Positions 8,361 to 18,976 are shown, counted from the first letter of the stretch. The stretch is 64,000 nucleotides of DNA from JBMDXB01 sp048594975 (GCA_048594975.1 JBMDXQ010000138.1:35741-99740), one strand, 5' to 3'. Translations and numbers: made by a program. Notes: generated by a model not told the origin, from the letters alone.

Positions 8361-9983
8361 ATGCGCCTGCCCACGATTCTGTCGTTGTTCGTCTGTTTCG
8401 CACTGGTGCTCGCGCGGCCGGCCGCCGCGCAGCACGATCACGGCGAGCCCGAGAAGCTCGGCCGCGTCCATTTCGACACCACCTGCAAGCCCGAGGTCGC
8501 CGTCGAGTTCGATCGCGCGGTGGCGCTCCTGCACTCGTTCGCGTTTGCCGCTGCGAAGAAGGCCTTCGAACAGGTGGCGGCGAAGGACCCCTCGTGCGCG
8601 ATGGCCCACTGGGGGATCGCGCTGACGCACTGGGGAAACCCGTTCGCCGGGCTGAAGCCGCCCAAGTCGGTCGCGGAAGGAGACGCAGCGATCCACCGCG
8701 CGCTTGCCGCCGGCACGCCGTCGCCGCGCGAGCGCGACTACATCGTCGCGGCAGCGGAACTGTTCAAGGACCACGAGACGGTGGACCAGCGCACCCGGAC
8801 GCTCGCCTACGAACGCGCGATGGAGCGCGTGTACAAGGCCTACCCCGCGGATCGTGAGGCGGCCGCCTTTTACGCGCTGGCGGTGAACCAGACGGCGCTC
8901 CCGAGCGACAAGACCTACGCGCAGCAGTTGAAGGCGGCAGCCATCCTGGAGAAGCTGTTCCAGGACCAGCCCGAGCACCCGGGCCTGGCGCACTACATCA
9001 TCCACGCCTTCGACCATCCGCCCCTCGCCGCTCGCGCCCTCGCGGCGGCCCGCCGCTACGCGCAGATCGCGCCGTCGTCGCCGCACGCGCTGCACATGCC
9101 GTCGCATACGTTCACGCGCGTGGGCTACTGGGAGGAGTCGATCACCACCAACCGCCGGTCGTACGAAACGGCGATGCGCGAGGGCAGCTACGGCGAGGCG
9201 CTGCACGCGATCGACTACCAGGTCTACGCCTACCTGCAGACCGGGCAGGACGCGCAGGCGAGGCGCGTCATCCAGGAGGACGCGCCAAAGGCGCTGGCGA
9301 AGCTCGACCCGTATGCGATGGGCGGCGCGGCGCCCGGTGTGGCCGGCCTGTACGCGGCGGTGGCCATCCACGCCCGCCACGCCCTGGAGCGCGGCGCATG
9401 GGCCGAGGCCGCGGCGCTGCAGCCGCGGCCCACACCCTTTCCGTTCGTGGACGCCGTCACCCGCTTCGCACGCGCGCTCGGCGCCGCGCGTTCGGGAAAT
9501 CCGGGTGGCGCAAAGGCCGACGTGACCGAGCTGAAGACGCTCGCGCAGAAGCTCGCGGCCATGAAGGACGCCTACTGGGCCGAGCAGCTGGGAATCCAGC
9601 AGCAGGTGGCCAACGCGTGGATCGCGTTTGCCGAGGGTCGCAAGCCTGAGGCACTCGAAGCGATGCGCAAGGCGGCCGACGCGGAGGACGCCACCGACAA
9701 GAGCGCGATCTCACCCGGCCCGCTCGTGCCCGCGCGCGAGCTGCTGGGCGAGATGCTGCTCGCGCTGGACCGGCCGGCCGATGCGCTGAAGGAGCTCGAG
9801 ACGACGCTCGGGAAGGAGCCGAACCGGTTCCGCGCCACCTACCTCGCGGCGAAGGCGGCATCGCTGTCCGGAAAGGCCGACGTCGCGCGGCGGCACTTCG
9901 CGCACCTGCTCGAGATCTGCAAGGCGGGCGATAACCCGGGACGTCCCGAACTGCAGGAGGCGCGCAAGGCGCGGGCATCCTGA
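8361..9983 (+). CDS. Secreted TPR-repeat protein
   Basis: This 540-residue protein has a signal peptide (MRLPTILSLFVCFALVLARP) and a His-rich start to the mature chain (AQHDHGEPE). Helical repeats resembling TPRs follow, for example FEQVAAKDPSCAMAHWGIA near residue 70 and ELETTLGKEPNRFRATYLAA near the C-terminus. The family is frequent in acidobacteria and Bacteroidetes and has no established function. TPRs usually scaffold protein contacts, so an extracytoplasmic scaffold is inferred. The start is set by the signal peptide and a GGAGG ribosome site about 9 bases upstream. It is divergent from the sulfatase gene with about 110 bases between start codons. Confidence 0.75.
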   Translation: MRLPTILSLFVCFALVLARPAAAQHDHGEPEKLGRVHFDTTCKPEVAVEFDRAVALLHSFAFAAAKKAFEQVAAKDPSCAMAHWGIALTHWGNPFAGLKPPKSVAEGDAAIHRALAAGTPSPRERDYIVAAAELFKDHETVDQRTRTLAYERAMERVYKAYPADREAAAFYALAVNQTALPSDKTYAQQLKAAAILEKLFQDQPEHPGLAHYIIHAFDHPPLAARALAAARRYAQIAPSSPHALHMPSHTFTRVGYWEESITTNRRSYETAMREGSYGEALHAIDYQVYAYLQTGQDAQARRVIQEDAPKALAKLDPYAMGGAAPGVAGLYAAVAIHARHALERGAWAEAAALQPRPTPFPFVDAVTRFARALGAARSGNPGGAKADVTELKTLAQKLAAMKDAYWAEQLGIQQQVANAWIAFAEGRKPEALEAMRKAADAEDATDKSAISPGPLVPARELLGEMLLALDRPADALKELETTLGKEPNRFRATYLAAKAASLSGKADVARRHFAHLLEICKAGDNPGRPELQEARKARAS

Positions 9984-10018
9984 TCGCGGTTCCCAACGGC
10001 CGCGGAGGAAATCAAACT

Positions 10019-10083
10019 CACAGGCCACGGAGACCACGGAGTATCTAGTAACTCAGAGGGCACGGAGGCAACGAAGCATCTAG
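10019..10083. repeat. Word-repeat block, CACGGAG/CTCAGAG family
   Basis: GGCCACGGAGACCACGGAG, an ATCTAGTA word present twice, and CTCAGAGGGCACGGAGG form this block. Positions 10050-10068 recur exactly, inverted, at 13857-13875. The block ends at the first recognisable codon of the truncated DUF362 gene, so it marks a breakpoint. Confidence 0.8.
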
Positions 10084-10579
10084 TACTGCTGCCTGAAGAC
10101 CCAAGGGTTCGGCGGGGTGTTCACGATGTCGCTGAAGCTGGCGGTGGGCCTGACGCCGAAGGGCATCCGCCGCGACATGCACCGATCTCCAGACATGCGT
10201 CGGATGATCGCCGAGCTTAATACCGGTGACCGGCCGGACCTGATCGTGCTCGACGGCGTCGCGGCCTTCACCGACGGCGGCCCGTCGCAGGGCGTGCTGA
10301 AGGCCGGCAGCGTGATCATTTGCCGGTGCCGACCGTGTTGCGGTCGATGCGGTCGGCGTCGCGATGCTCAAGTCGCTGGGCGCGAACGAGGCGATCATGA
10401 GCCGCGGCGTCTTTCAGCAGGAACAGATCGCGCGCGCGGTCGAACTGGGGCTGGGCGTTGCGGGCGCGGACGCGATCGACTTCATCACGAGCGACGACGA
10501 GAGCTGCGCGTGCGCCAGGGAGCTGAGCGCTATCCTGGCGCGGGGTGATCAGGCGCCGCTCCGGCACTCGGGCTCGTGA
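10084..10579 (+). pseudogene. DUF362 family protein, truncated and frameshifted
   Basis: From 10084 the frame reads YCCLKTQGFGGVFTMSLKLA and then VGLTPKGIRRDMH, the middle of DUF362-type proteins. It continues to DGVAAFTDGGPSQGVLKAGS. Around 10322-10332 the frame shifts by one base, and the family sequence resumes as ADRVAVDAVGVAMLKSLGAN, then IDFITSDDE, to the stop at 10577-10579. The N-terminal part and start codon are missing; a word-repeat block occupies their place. DUF362 proteins are often found with ferredoxin-type clusters. This copy cannot make a full product. Confidence 0.75.
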
Positions 10580-10689
10580 TCTTCCCGCTGCAGCCGAAAG
10601 CCACAAGACGTCAGCGATTGTCGGCCAGCTGCTTCGAGTCACTCCGACTGCCTCGAGGGATTTCCAAGTGGCGCGTGTGGCGTCCGCCT

Positions 10690-11388
10690 TCAGCCGGAAG
10701 ACTGACTTCCTGCTTCTTGCTTCGTCTTTCTCCCGGGTATCAGGTGGCGGTCGTACCCAGCCTCGACGAGCTGCTCGTACGCCTGCCAGACGTCCTCGGG
10801 GATGTCCTGCGGGATCTGAAAGCCCATCTCCGGGTACACGCGGATGCGCTGGAGATCGCCCACCATGATGCTGATCACGTCGTCGGCCGAGAAGGTCTCG
10901 TGTGAGTGGGCGGCGAGGTATTCGTCCAGGGGGATCTTCGGCGACGTGACGATCACCTCGGCCTCGGGCCAGAGCTTCCCGAAGGTCGCGTAGGCGCGCC
11001 GCTCCATGTACGGCTTCTGCACCACGATGAAGCGCCTGAACTCCAGCCCGCGCGCGGCCAGCATCCGGCGCGTGAACACGACGTTCTCACCGGTGTTGGT
11101 CGAGCGGTTCTCGATCAGCATGCGGTGCTCGGGCACGCCCAGGTTCTGCGCGATGCGCGCGAACTGCTCGGCTTCCGGCTCGCTCCAGAACTGCCTGGTG
11201 ATGGCGCCAAGCCCGCCGGCGAAGATCAGCCACGGCGCCCAGCCGTCGAGGAAGAGGCGTGCGGCATGCTCGGCGACGACCGTATCGTGGCTGCAGAGCG
11301 CGACGATCGCGTCGGCGTGCGAGAGCTGGTGCTGGAGTTGATGGTAGTGCCAGATCTTCTCGACCAGGGGCCGGATGCGTTCGTCCAT
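10690..11388 (-). CDS. YdcF/DUF218 family protein
   Basis: This 232-residue protein carries DUF218 signatures: DAIVALCSHD near residue 24, LIFAGGLGAITRQFWSEPEA, RSTNTGENVVFTRRML and VVQKPYMERRAYATF. E. coli YdcF binds S-adenosylmethionine; other family members act in envelope metabolism. The biochemical role here is unknown. No signal peptide is visible. The start at MDERIRP is used because the frame upstream runs into the decayed ADOP permease. The last residues (KTKQEAGSQSSG) come from a GAAGCAAGAAGCAGGAAG chain, so the tail may be recent. Confidence 0.8.
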   Translation of the reverse strand: MDERIRPLVEKIWHYHQLQHQLSHADAIVALCSHDTVVAEHAARLFLDGWAPWLIFAGGLGAITRQFWSEPEAEQFARIAQNLGVPEHRMLIENRSTNTGENVVFTRRMLAARGLEFRRFIVVQKPYMERRAYATFGKLWPEAEVIVTSPKIPLDEYLAAHSHETFSADDVISIMVGDLQRIRVYPEMGFQIPQDIPEDVWQAYEQLVEAGYDRHLIPGRKTKQEAGSQSSG

Positions 11389-11402
11389 TCGACTCGGTCC
11401 GC

Positions 11403-11411
11403 ATGCTAGCA
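11403..11411 (-). promoter_or_regulatory. Extended -10 element of the ydcF-like gene
   Basis: The minus strand reads TGC-TAGCAT, identical to the element before the sulfatase gene. It ends 15 bases before the ATG, so the leader would be about 8 bases and no Shine-Dalgarno sequence fits in it. Confidence 0.5.
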
Positions 11412-11512
11412 CGACCCGCTGCGCGTCCGAATCGGACGGGCCGGGCGCGCGGCGGCGCTGCGGGCGACCGCGCGCAGAACGTAGGCGCGGCACCCGCTCG
11501 CACGCGCAGGCC

Positions 11513-12777
11513 TCACACGTCGCGCAGTAGCGTCGCGGGATCAATCGTGAGCGCCCGCCGCGACGGAATCCAGGTGGCGACGGCGCCGATCGCCAGCACG
11601 ATCGCCAGCGGTACCACGAACGCGATCGTCTCCGGATCGAACCGGTGCCGGCGCCGCCTCCGGCGCGGACCACGCGCGCGAGGGCGTAGGTGGCCGCGAT
11701 GCCAACGCCCGCGCCGATCGCCAGCAGCCGGATCGTCTGGGCGATGAGCAGCGTCAGCAGCACCGCCGTGCCGAGCACGTACGGCAGGATGGGCGCCACC
11801 TGGCGCCCGATCGGCGTGCCCTCGATCCCCGAGACCTTCAGCCGCCACTCGCGGCCGTCCGCCCGCTGCCGGCTCGCGAACTCGGCGAGGCCGGCCTGCA
11901 GCCGCCCTTCGAGCATCGCGTGCGTCATCCCCGCCGGCCGGCGCGCGATGACGTCCAGCCGGTCGTCGGGCAGCAGCGTCTGAGGCTCGAGCGCCGACCA
12001 GATCGGCGCGTTCATCTCGGCGAACCAGAACCGCGCCGGCATCACGCCGACGACGGTGTACGCCTGCTCGTCGATCCACACGATGCGCCCGACCACGTCC
12101 GGCCGGCGATCGAAGAGCCGCTCCCACTGGCGATCGCTGAGAAGCGCTTCCGGCGGGCCGTCCTTCGCGGCGGCCAGCTGGCGGCCCAGCGCCGGCGCAA
12201 CACCGAGCACCGGGAACAGGTCGTGCGAGACCGCGCGAACCGGGACGCCCGCCTCGGGGTCGTCGGTGCGCACGTCCCGGATGCCCCGTGGTCCCAGCGA
12301 TCCCGCCATCGGCAACCCGATCGCCTCGTGCCATGCGATGTAGAGCGGGGCCGGTACGGCGCTGCCCATCGGCATGATCGGCCGGTCGGAGCGGCCGACC
12401 TGGACGCGCGACAGCTGCGCGGGCTCGACGTACAGCGGCGGCGGCCTGTGGAACACCAGGTCGCGCACCGTGAGCGTCACCGTCGTCGCGCCGATGCCGC
12501 AGGCGAGCGAGAGGATGGCCACCAGGGTGGCGGCCGGGCGCCGGCGCAGCTGGCGCGTCGCGGCGTGGAGGTTCTGGCGCAGGTGATCGATCCACAGCAC
12601 GCGCCGCGTTTCGTACCATCGCTCACGCACGCGCGTGACGTTGCCGAACCGGCGGCGGGCGGCGGCGGACGCCGCCGCCGGGTCGAGGCCCTCCTCGACC
12701 AGCCGCGCCGCCTCGAGCTCGAGGTGCGTCTGGATTTCGCGCGCGAAGTCCTCGTCCGATCGCCCACGGGTTGACAT
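11513..12777 (-). pseudogene. ADOP-type FtsX/MacB permease, internally deleted and frameshifted
   Basis: The N-terminus matches an ADOP permease: a prefix helix domain (FAREIQTHLELEAARLVEEG and ARRRFGNV), a first membrane helix (LVAILSLACGIGATTVTLTV) and a MacB periplasmic region with ASRQRADGREWRLKVSG. It then jumps from LLTLLIAQTIRLLAIGAGVG to a last-helix segment, so one FtsX core and the second periplasmic region are missing. Near 11640-11660 the frame changes by one base; the expected C-terminus FDPETIAFVVPLAIVLAIGA to TLLRDV lies in the other frame. About 420 codons remain of the 800-900 expected. It is divergent from a PadR gene across a 40-base palindrome. Confidence 0.75.
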
Positions 12778-12812
12778 TCGACCGGAGTATACGGATACTC
12801 GGGTCGAATGTC
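12773..12812. promoter_or_regulatory. Palindromic divergent promoter/operator between ADOP remnant and padR
   Basis: Two 18-base arms (12773-12790 and 12795-12812) match with one mismatch around the centre ACGG. Both start codons lie inside the arms. On each strand a -10-like hexamer (TATACT on minus at 12786-12791, GATACT on plus at 12794-12799) stands exactly 8 bases before the ATG, as expected for leaderless transcripts. The PadR protein encoded here is the obvious candidate to bind it; this is inferred. Confidence 0.7.
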
Positions 12813-13167
12813 TATTCGAAAGCGGGCGGACCGTGAGTACGCCGCGCATCTCCAGGGCACGCTCGACCTGTTGATCCTGCGCACCCTCCTCTTCGGCCCG
12901 CAGCACGGCCAGGGGATCGCCCGCGCCATCCAGAGCGAGTCGGGCGACGTGCTCATCGTCGACCACGGCTCGCTCTACCCGGCACTGCAGCGCCTCGAGG
13001 ACCGTGGTTGGATCGCGGCGGAATGGGGGACGTCGGAGAACAACCGCAAGGCGCGCTTCTACACGCTCACGCGTGCGGGACGGAAGGAGCTGGTGCGGGA
13101 AGAAGGCGAGTGGCGGCGCATCGCCGCGGCGATCATGCGGGTGCTCGCCGGCGTGCCCGGCCGCTGA
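12808..13167 (+). CDS. PadR family transcriptional regulator (first copy)
   Basis: This 119-residue winged-helix protein shows the PadR pattern LQGTLDLLILRTLLFGPQHG, then HGSLYPALQRLEDRGWIAAE and ARFYTLTRAGRKELV, followed by a dimerisation helix. PadR proteins usually repress a neighbouring efflux or permease gene and are released by ligand. Here the divergent neighbour is a decayed ADOP permease, and the shared palindrome contains both start codons, so autoregulation together with the permease is likely. The ATG has no Shine-Dalgarno sequence, which fits leaderless translation. Confidence 0.85.
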   Translation: MSIRKRADREYAAHLQGTLDLLILRTLLFGPQHGQGIARAIQSESGDVLIVDHGSLYPALQRLEDRGWIAAEWGTSENNRKARFYTLTRAGRKELVREEGEWRRIAAAIMRVLAGVPGR

Positions 13168-13217
13168 GACGCGGCGCCACGTGCCATCTCCCAGCCACCG
13201 CGGCGTTTGCGGGCTGG

Positions 13218-13805
13218 TTAGCCGCGGGAGCGCTCCAGCAGCAGCAGCATCAACACGCTGACGACGGCCAGGTCCATCGCCTCGCCGTCGGCCGGACCGC
13301 CGGCCTCGATGCGGAAGCGGCCCTCGAACAGCGCCGGCTGCTTCACCACCCGCAGCAGCGGCGGCTCACCCTCGCCGCGCGACACCAGATAGGCGGGGTG
13401 GAAGAGGTACCCGCTGAACAGGCCGACGATGGGGATGCTTTCGAAGAAGCCATCGAGTACCTTCACCCACGCGCTCTCTTCCCGGATCAGGAAGAGCCGG
13501 CGGTCGCCCTGGTGCACCTCGTAGTGCGCCTTCCAGATCGACCGCATGCCGCGGCGCTGCAGCGCCGCCAGCTCCGTCCCGCCCTCGTCGACGATGCGGT
13601 AGCGCGCCGAGATGTCGAGGATGCGGTCGGCGGCGATCCGGTAGAGCGGGCGGGTCTGCTGCTCGTCGGCGAACACGGTCACCGCTTCCTTCAGCTTGAA
13701 CGCCTGCTGCTTGACGTAGTAGACGAGGCGTCTCCGCGCGTCGGTGACGGCGATCTGCGACGCGATCGCCAGGATCTTGAAGCGAAGGTCCAGCGGAAAT
13801 TCCAT
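13218..13805 (-). CDS. LURP-one-related/scramblase-like protein
   Basis: The 195-residue product lacks a signal peptide. It shows the LOR/scramblase-like beta-barrel pattern: ILAIASQIAVTDARRRLVYY, VKQQAFKLKEAVTVFADE, PLYRIAADRILDISARYRI, and a buried hydrophobic helix near the C-terminus (AVVSVLMLLLLERSRG). Family members (tubby-like fold) are assigned by structure; bacterial functions are not established. It ends about 50 bases from the convergent padR gene and lies next to a word-repeat block at its 5' side. Confidence 0.6.
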   Translation of the reverse strand: MEFPLDLRFKILAIASQIAVTDARRRLVYYVKQQAFKLKEAVTVFADEQQTRPLYRIAADRILDISARYRIVDEGGTELAALQRRGMRSIWKAHYEVHQGDRRLFLIREESAWVKVLDGFFESIPIVGLFSGYLFHPAYLVSRGEGEPPLLRVVKQPALFEGRFRIEAGGPADGEAMDLAVVSVLMLLLLERSRG

Positions 13806-13856
13806 GCGCGAGGTATATCACGGCCCGCACCCGCTCAGGCGCGCGCTCGGGAGACT

Positions 13857-13910
13857 CCTCCGTGCCCTCTGAGTTGGATCCTCTCGGTGGCCTCCGTGGC
13901 CTCTGAGTGA
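13857..13910. repeat. Word-repeat block, CACGGAGG/CTCAGAG family (inverted to 10019-10083)
   Basis: On the minus strand the block reads ACTCAGAGGCCACGGAGG, a middle word, then ACTCAGAGGGCACGGAGG. A 19-base word at 13857-13875 is the exact reverse complement of 10050-10068. It replaces the 3' end of the frameshifted membrane-protein gene that follows. Confidence 0.85.
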
Positions 13911-14256
13911 CAGCACGAACGGCAGCAACGGCACGACCGTCTGCACGACCGTGTGCTGGTCCTGGCCGGCGCCGACGGAATAGCGGTAGTCGAAGACCGA
14001 CACCCGCGATCTCGCGTCTCCGACGCGTATCACGTTCTGGGCTTTGCGAGCGCGGCCGAGCGCGAAGAGCGGGAAGTCCCCGACGCCGAGCATTTCCGGG
14101 CCCACGGGGTCGGGGGTGAAGCTCCAGCCCGCCGGCAGCAATCGCCAGGAGCTCGGCACGGCGTCGCGCCGCGGCGCGATTGACGGCGTACGCGACGGTG
14201 CCCATCAGCGCCACGCCACCGATGGCGATGAGGACGAAGACCAGGACGGGCTCCAT
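13905..14256 (-). pseudogene. Small membrane-anchored protein gene, frameshifted and 3'-truncated
   Basis: The frame starts MEPVLVFVLIAIGGVALMGT with a clear membrane helix and a basic tail (NRAAARRRAELLAIA). Coding character then moves to another frame at about 14130: AGWSFTPDPVG, DFPLFALGRARKAQNVIRVG and VSVFDYRYSVGAGQDQHTVV. Joined, these resemble widespread hypothetical proteins with one N-terminal helix and a cytosolic beta domain. The reading then runs into a word-repeat block (SLRGHGGHRED), so the C-terminus is lost. Function unknown. Confidence 0.6.
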
Positions 14257-14321
14257 GAGCCTACTCTACCGCCGCTTCGCAGGCCACGCCCTGTCAGTCG
14301 TGCGATTATCGAAGGGGCGTC

Positions 14322-14426
14322 ATGGTCTCCGGCAAGAAGGTCGGCGTCTGGGCATTCCTGTTCTTCCTCGGGAAGGGGCTTCTCTGGGTGATCGTTCCGG
14401 CAGCGGTCTACCTGCGCGCCTGTTGA
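14322..14426 (+). CDS. Possible 34-residue single-pass membrane protein
   Basis: A short frame, ATG to TGA, encodes MVSGKKVGVWAFLFFLGKG and then LLWVIVPAAVYLRAC: a basic start followed by one hydrophobic helix. A GAAGGGG ribosome site lies about 6 bases upstream, with TGC-GATTAT (extended -10-like) before it. It diverges from the decayed membrane-protein gene at 14256, and GGCTGC repeats follow the stop. No family is recognised. The ribosome site and membrane-helix composition argue for a real gene, but its size keeps confidence low. Confidence 0.45.
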   Translation: MVSGKKVGVWAFLFFLGKGLLWVIVPAAVYLRAC

Positions 14427-14458
14427 CGATGGGCGCTGGTGCACGTTCGGCAGCACGT

Positions 14459-14545
14459 TCGACAGCCCTGACGGGCTGCAGCGGCAGCCCCAAAAGGCTG
14501 CGCCACGGCTGCTACACGGCTGCCCGGAAGGGCTGCGCTGCATCA
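14459..14545. repeat. GGCTGC word-repeat with nested hairpins
   Basis: The six-base word GGCTGC or its complement GCAGCC occurs repeatedly in about 85 bases. It forms hairpins such as CAGCCC-TGAC-GGGCTG and GCAGCC-CCAAAA-GGCTGC. The block lies just past the small ORF and before the convergent alpha/beta hydrolase stop, so it could end transcription from both sides. Confidence 0.6.
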
Positions 14546-14552
14546 GCGGACG

Positions 14553-15617
14553 TCAACGGGCCGATTCGTGCAGCAGTTCCTCGAGGTGGTGCTTCCACAG
14601 CGCGGCCTGCGTGTGGGTGCCGTGCCCGGCCGTCCGGTCGCTCAGCGGCACGACGATGGCGCGGCCTTTGCGCACGCGCGTGATCTCGCGCTCGAGCATC
14701 TGCAGCTCCGGCGGGTTGATGATGTCGTCGGCGGAGTTGATGGCCAGCAGCGGCGCGGTGATCTTCTCCAGTCCCGGCCCGGGGTCGTAGTCACGCGACG
14801 CCTCGAGCGCGTAGAGGATGTCGTTGGCGTCGACCGTCTTCACGTAGTTTGCCACGTACTGATCGAGCACGCGATCGGCGTCGGCGAGCGTCGGCGCCGC
14901 CCGCTGCCTGAGGATCGGGTTGCTGGAGACGAGCCACAGCATCTGCGCGACGGTTCGCAGGCTCTGCGGCGGCGACGTGTAGTCGCCGCTCTTCCACTCG
15001 GGATCGTTCCTGATGGCGTCGATCGCCACGCGCCGCCACGCCCGGTTGCGGCCGGAGATCTGGGTGGGGAGGCTGGCGAGCGGCAGCAGCGCGTCCATGA
15101 AGTCGGGATAGCGCGAGCCCCACATCCACGTGTGCATGCCGCCCATCGACGTCCCCATCACGAGGCGAAGGTGGTTGACGCCGAGCCCCACGGTCACCAG
15201 CTGGTACTCGGCCTCGACCATGTCGCCGTAACCGTAGCGCGGGAACTTCGCGCGCAGCCCGTCGCTCGGCTTGCTCGATCGCCCATGGCCGATGTCATCC
15301 GGCAGGATCACGTAGAACCTCGACACGTCCAGCGGCTGGCCGGGCCCGAACAGCTCGCCGGCGAAGTTCGCCCCGGTGAATTGGCCGCCGCTGCCGCCGG
15401 TGCCGTGCAGGACCAGCACGGCGTTGCGCACGAGGCCCTGCGCGTCCTTCTGCGGGCTGCCGTAGGTGCGGTAGTGCAGGCGCAGCTCCGGCAGCGTCTC
15501 GCCGGACGCGAATCGGAAGTTCTTCAGAACGACATCCCCATCGACCGGCCGAAGCGCCGGAGGCTGCGGCGCCTGCAGGAGCGCGAAACAGAGCGGAAGC
15601 CAGTTCATCCAGGTCAT
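14553..15617 (-). CDS. Alpha/beta hydrolase, homoserine O-acetyltransferase-like
   Basis: This 354-residue protein has a hydrophobic N-terminus (MTWMNWLPLCFALLQAP, a probable signal peptide) and an alpha/beta hydrolase fold. LVLHGTGGSGGQ forms the oxyanion region. VMGTSMGGMHTWMW holds the nucleophile Ser. INSADDIINP carries the acid and GHGTHTQ the late His. The layout of long inserts, ILPDDIGHGRSSKPSDG and the GTSMGG elbow resembles MetX-type acyltransferases. The export signal and absence of methionine genes argue against a biosynthetic MetX, so an exported esterase or acyltransferase is more likely. It lies downstream of the VWFA gene on the same strand with 29 bases between. Confidence 0.75.
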   Translation of the reverse strand: MTWMNWLPLCFALLQAPQPPALRPVDGDVVLKNFRFASGETLPELRLHYRTYGSPQKDAQGLVRNAVLVLHGTGGSGGQFTGANFAGELFGPGQPLDVSRFYVILPDDIGHGRSSKPSDGLRAKFPRYGYGDMVEAEYQLVTVGLGVNHLRLVMGTSMGGMHTWMWGSRYPDFMDALLPLASLPTQISGRNRAWRRVAIDAIRNDPEWKSGDYTSPPQSLRTVAQMLWLVSSNPILRQRAAPTLADADRVLDQYVANYVKTVDANDILYALEASRDYDPGPGLEKITAPLLAINSADDIINPPELQMLEREITRVRKGRAIVVPLSDRTAGHGTHTQAALWKHHLEELLHESAR

Positions 15618-15646
15618 GAGCCGTCCATGCGTGCGAAGTGTCGACG

Positions 15647-16615
15647 CTATCGTGCCTGCCTGGCCATGTCCGGCGCGGCGATGGCGCGAACCGTCACCCC
15701 TTCGACGAGCAGGCCGATCTGCAGCTCCTTGAGCGGTTTGTCGGCGGGTGGTCCGGCGAAGGTGAGGCGGTAGGAGTACGCAAACTCGCTTGCCAGCTTG
15801 AAGAGGGGTGCGCTGAGCGCCGTCACGCTGACGATCCGCTGCAGGGTGCCGGCGGTGAGCTTCGTCCCCTCGGTGAGCAGCCGGGTGCGTTCGCGGTCGC
15901 CTTCCCCTTCCGTGCTGAGCCGGCCGAGCATCTGGCTCCTGCCCGGCACGGTGGTGTTGCCGGCGTCGCGGCTGATGCCGCCGGAGGTGACGGTGGCGCT
16001 GTTCGAGAACGCGACGGCGTGAAAGGCGGTGAACCGCGCGATCATCTGCTTCATCACGGCCGCCGCCGTCACGTTGCTCGCCTCGACGCTCTCGGTCGTG
16101 AACGCGACGATGACCGGGCGCGCCGGCTCGGCCGCCCTGAGATCGCGCAGCGCCATATCGATCCCGTCGATGAGATACGCGCGGCTCTCGGGCCGGGCGA
16201 ACAGGCCGGCCACGGCGCCGCGCAGCTTCGTCGTATCCTGCGTGAACGCGACCACCTGCGCCGGCCGCTCCGCAACGGTGTAGAGCGCGACGTGGTGCGC
16301 CGCGGCCAGCCGCTCGACGAAGTCGCCGATGGCAGTGCGGAACGCGTCGATGGGCAGCCACGGGCCGAAGCTCGTGTCGAGCACGAGCGCAACGTGCATC
16401 GGCGTGTCGAGCGGCTGCACGCGGAGCACGTCGCGGTCGCGTCCGCCCTCGCGCACGGCGAAGTGCTCGTTCGTCAGGCCGGACACCGGCGTGCCGTCCC
16501 GGTTGTCGAGCACGGTGACGTAGACGTGACGGTCGCTCGTCTGGGCCGCCAGGGGAGGCACGAGGCACAGCGCGAGCGGCGCGGCGGTGGCGATGAGGCG
16601 AAAGGACAAGGGCAT
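15647..16615 (-). CDS. Secreted VWFA-related domain protein
   Basis: The 322-residue product has a signal peptide (MPLSFRLIATAAPLALCLVP). The segment VYVTVLDNRDGTPVSGLTNE, then HFAVREGG, is the usual beta domain preceding acidobacterial VWFA proteins, and the von Willebrand A-like domain opens with VALVLDTSFG. The metal-site DxSxS motif is degenerate (DTSFG), so cation binding is doubtful. Such proteins are abundant in acidobacteria with unknown roles, probably in envelope interactions. It shares a transcript direction with the hydrolase downstream and diverges from the S46 peptidase gene. Confidence 0.75.
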   Translation of the reverse strand: MPLSFRLIATAAPLALCLVPPLAAQTSDRHVYVTVLDNRDGTPVSGLTNEHFAVREGGRDRDVLRVQPLDTPMHVALVLDTSFGPWLPIDAFRTAIGDFVERLAAAHHVALYTVAERPAQVVAFTQDTTKLRGAVAGLFARPESRAYLIDGIDMALRDLRAAEPARPVIVAFTTESVEASNVTAAAVMKQMIARFTAFHAVAFSNSATVTSGGISRDAGNTTVPGRSQMLGRLSTEGEGDRERTRLLTEGTKLTAGTLQRIVSVTALSAPLFKLASEFAYSYRLTFAGPPADKPLKELQIGLLVEGVTVRAIAAPDMARQAR

Positions 16616-16621
16616 GCGGGG

Positions 16622-16627
16622 ATCCTA
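16622..16627 (-). promoter_or_regulatory. -10 element of the VWFA gene, placed for a leaderless transcript
   Basis: The minus strand reads TAGGAT and ends 7 bases before the ATG, so the first base of the start codon would be the first base of the message. Confidence 0.4.
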
Positions 16628-16780
16628 CCGCCGACGGCCCGGACGCCAAAAGAGGGCTGGCGTTGTTGCCGAAAGGAGGCAGCCCCCTTTCTGTCACGAC
16701 GCTCGTCCCTCGACGTCCACGCGGCAGGGGAAGGGCGGATAGAATCGTCAGCGTTGTCCGTCACCCGCTGGAGCGACCCG

Positions 16781-18976
<2,196 letters not shown>

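Noticed and set aside
10690..12966. Single 758-codon gene joining the ADOP remnant and the ydcF-like protein
   Set aside because: The frame is open by chance after the permease frameshift; the DUF218 protein is complete from MDERIRP and has its own -10 element.
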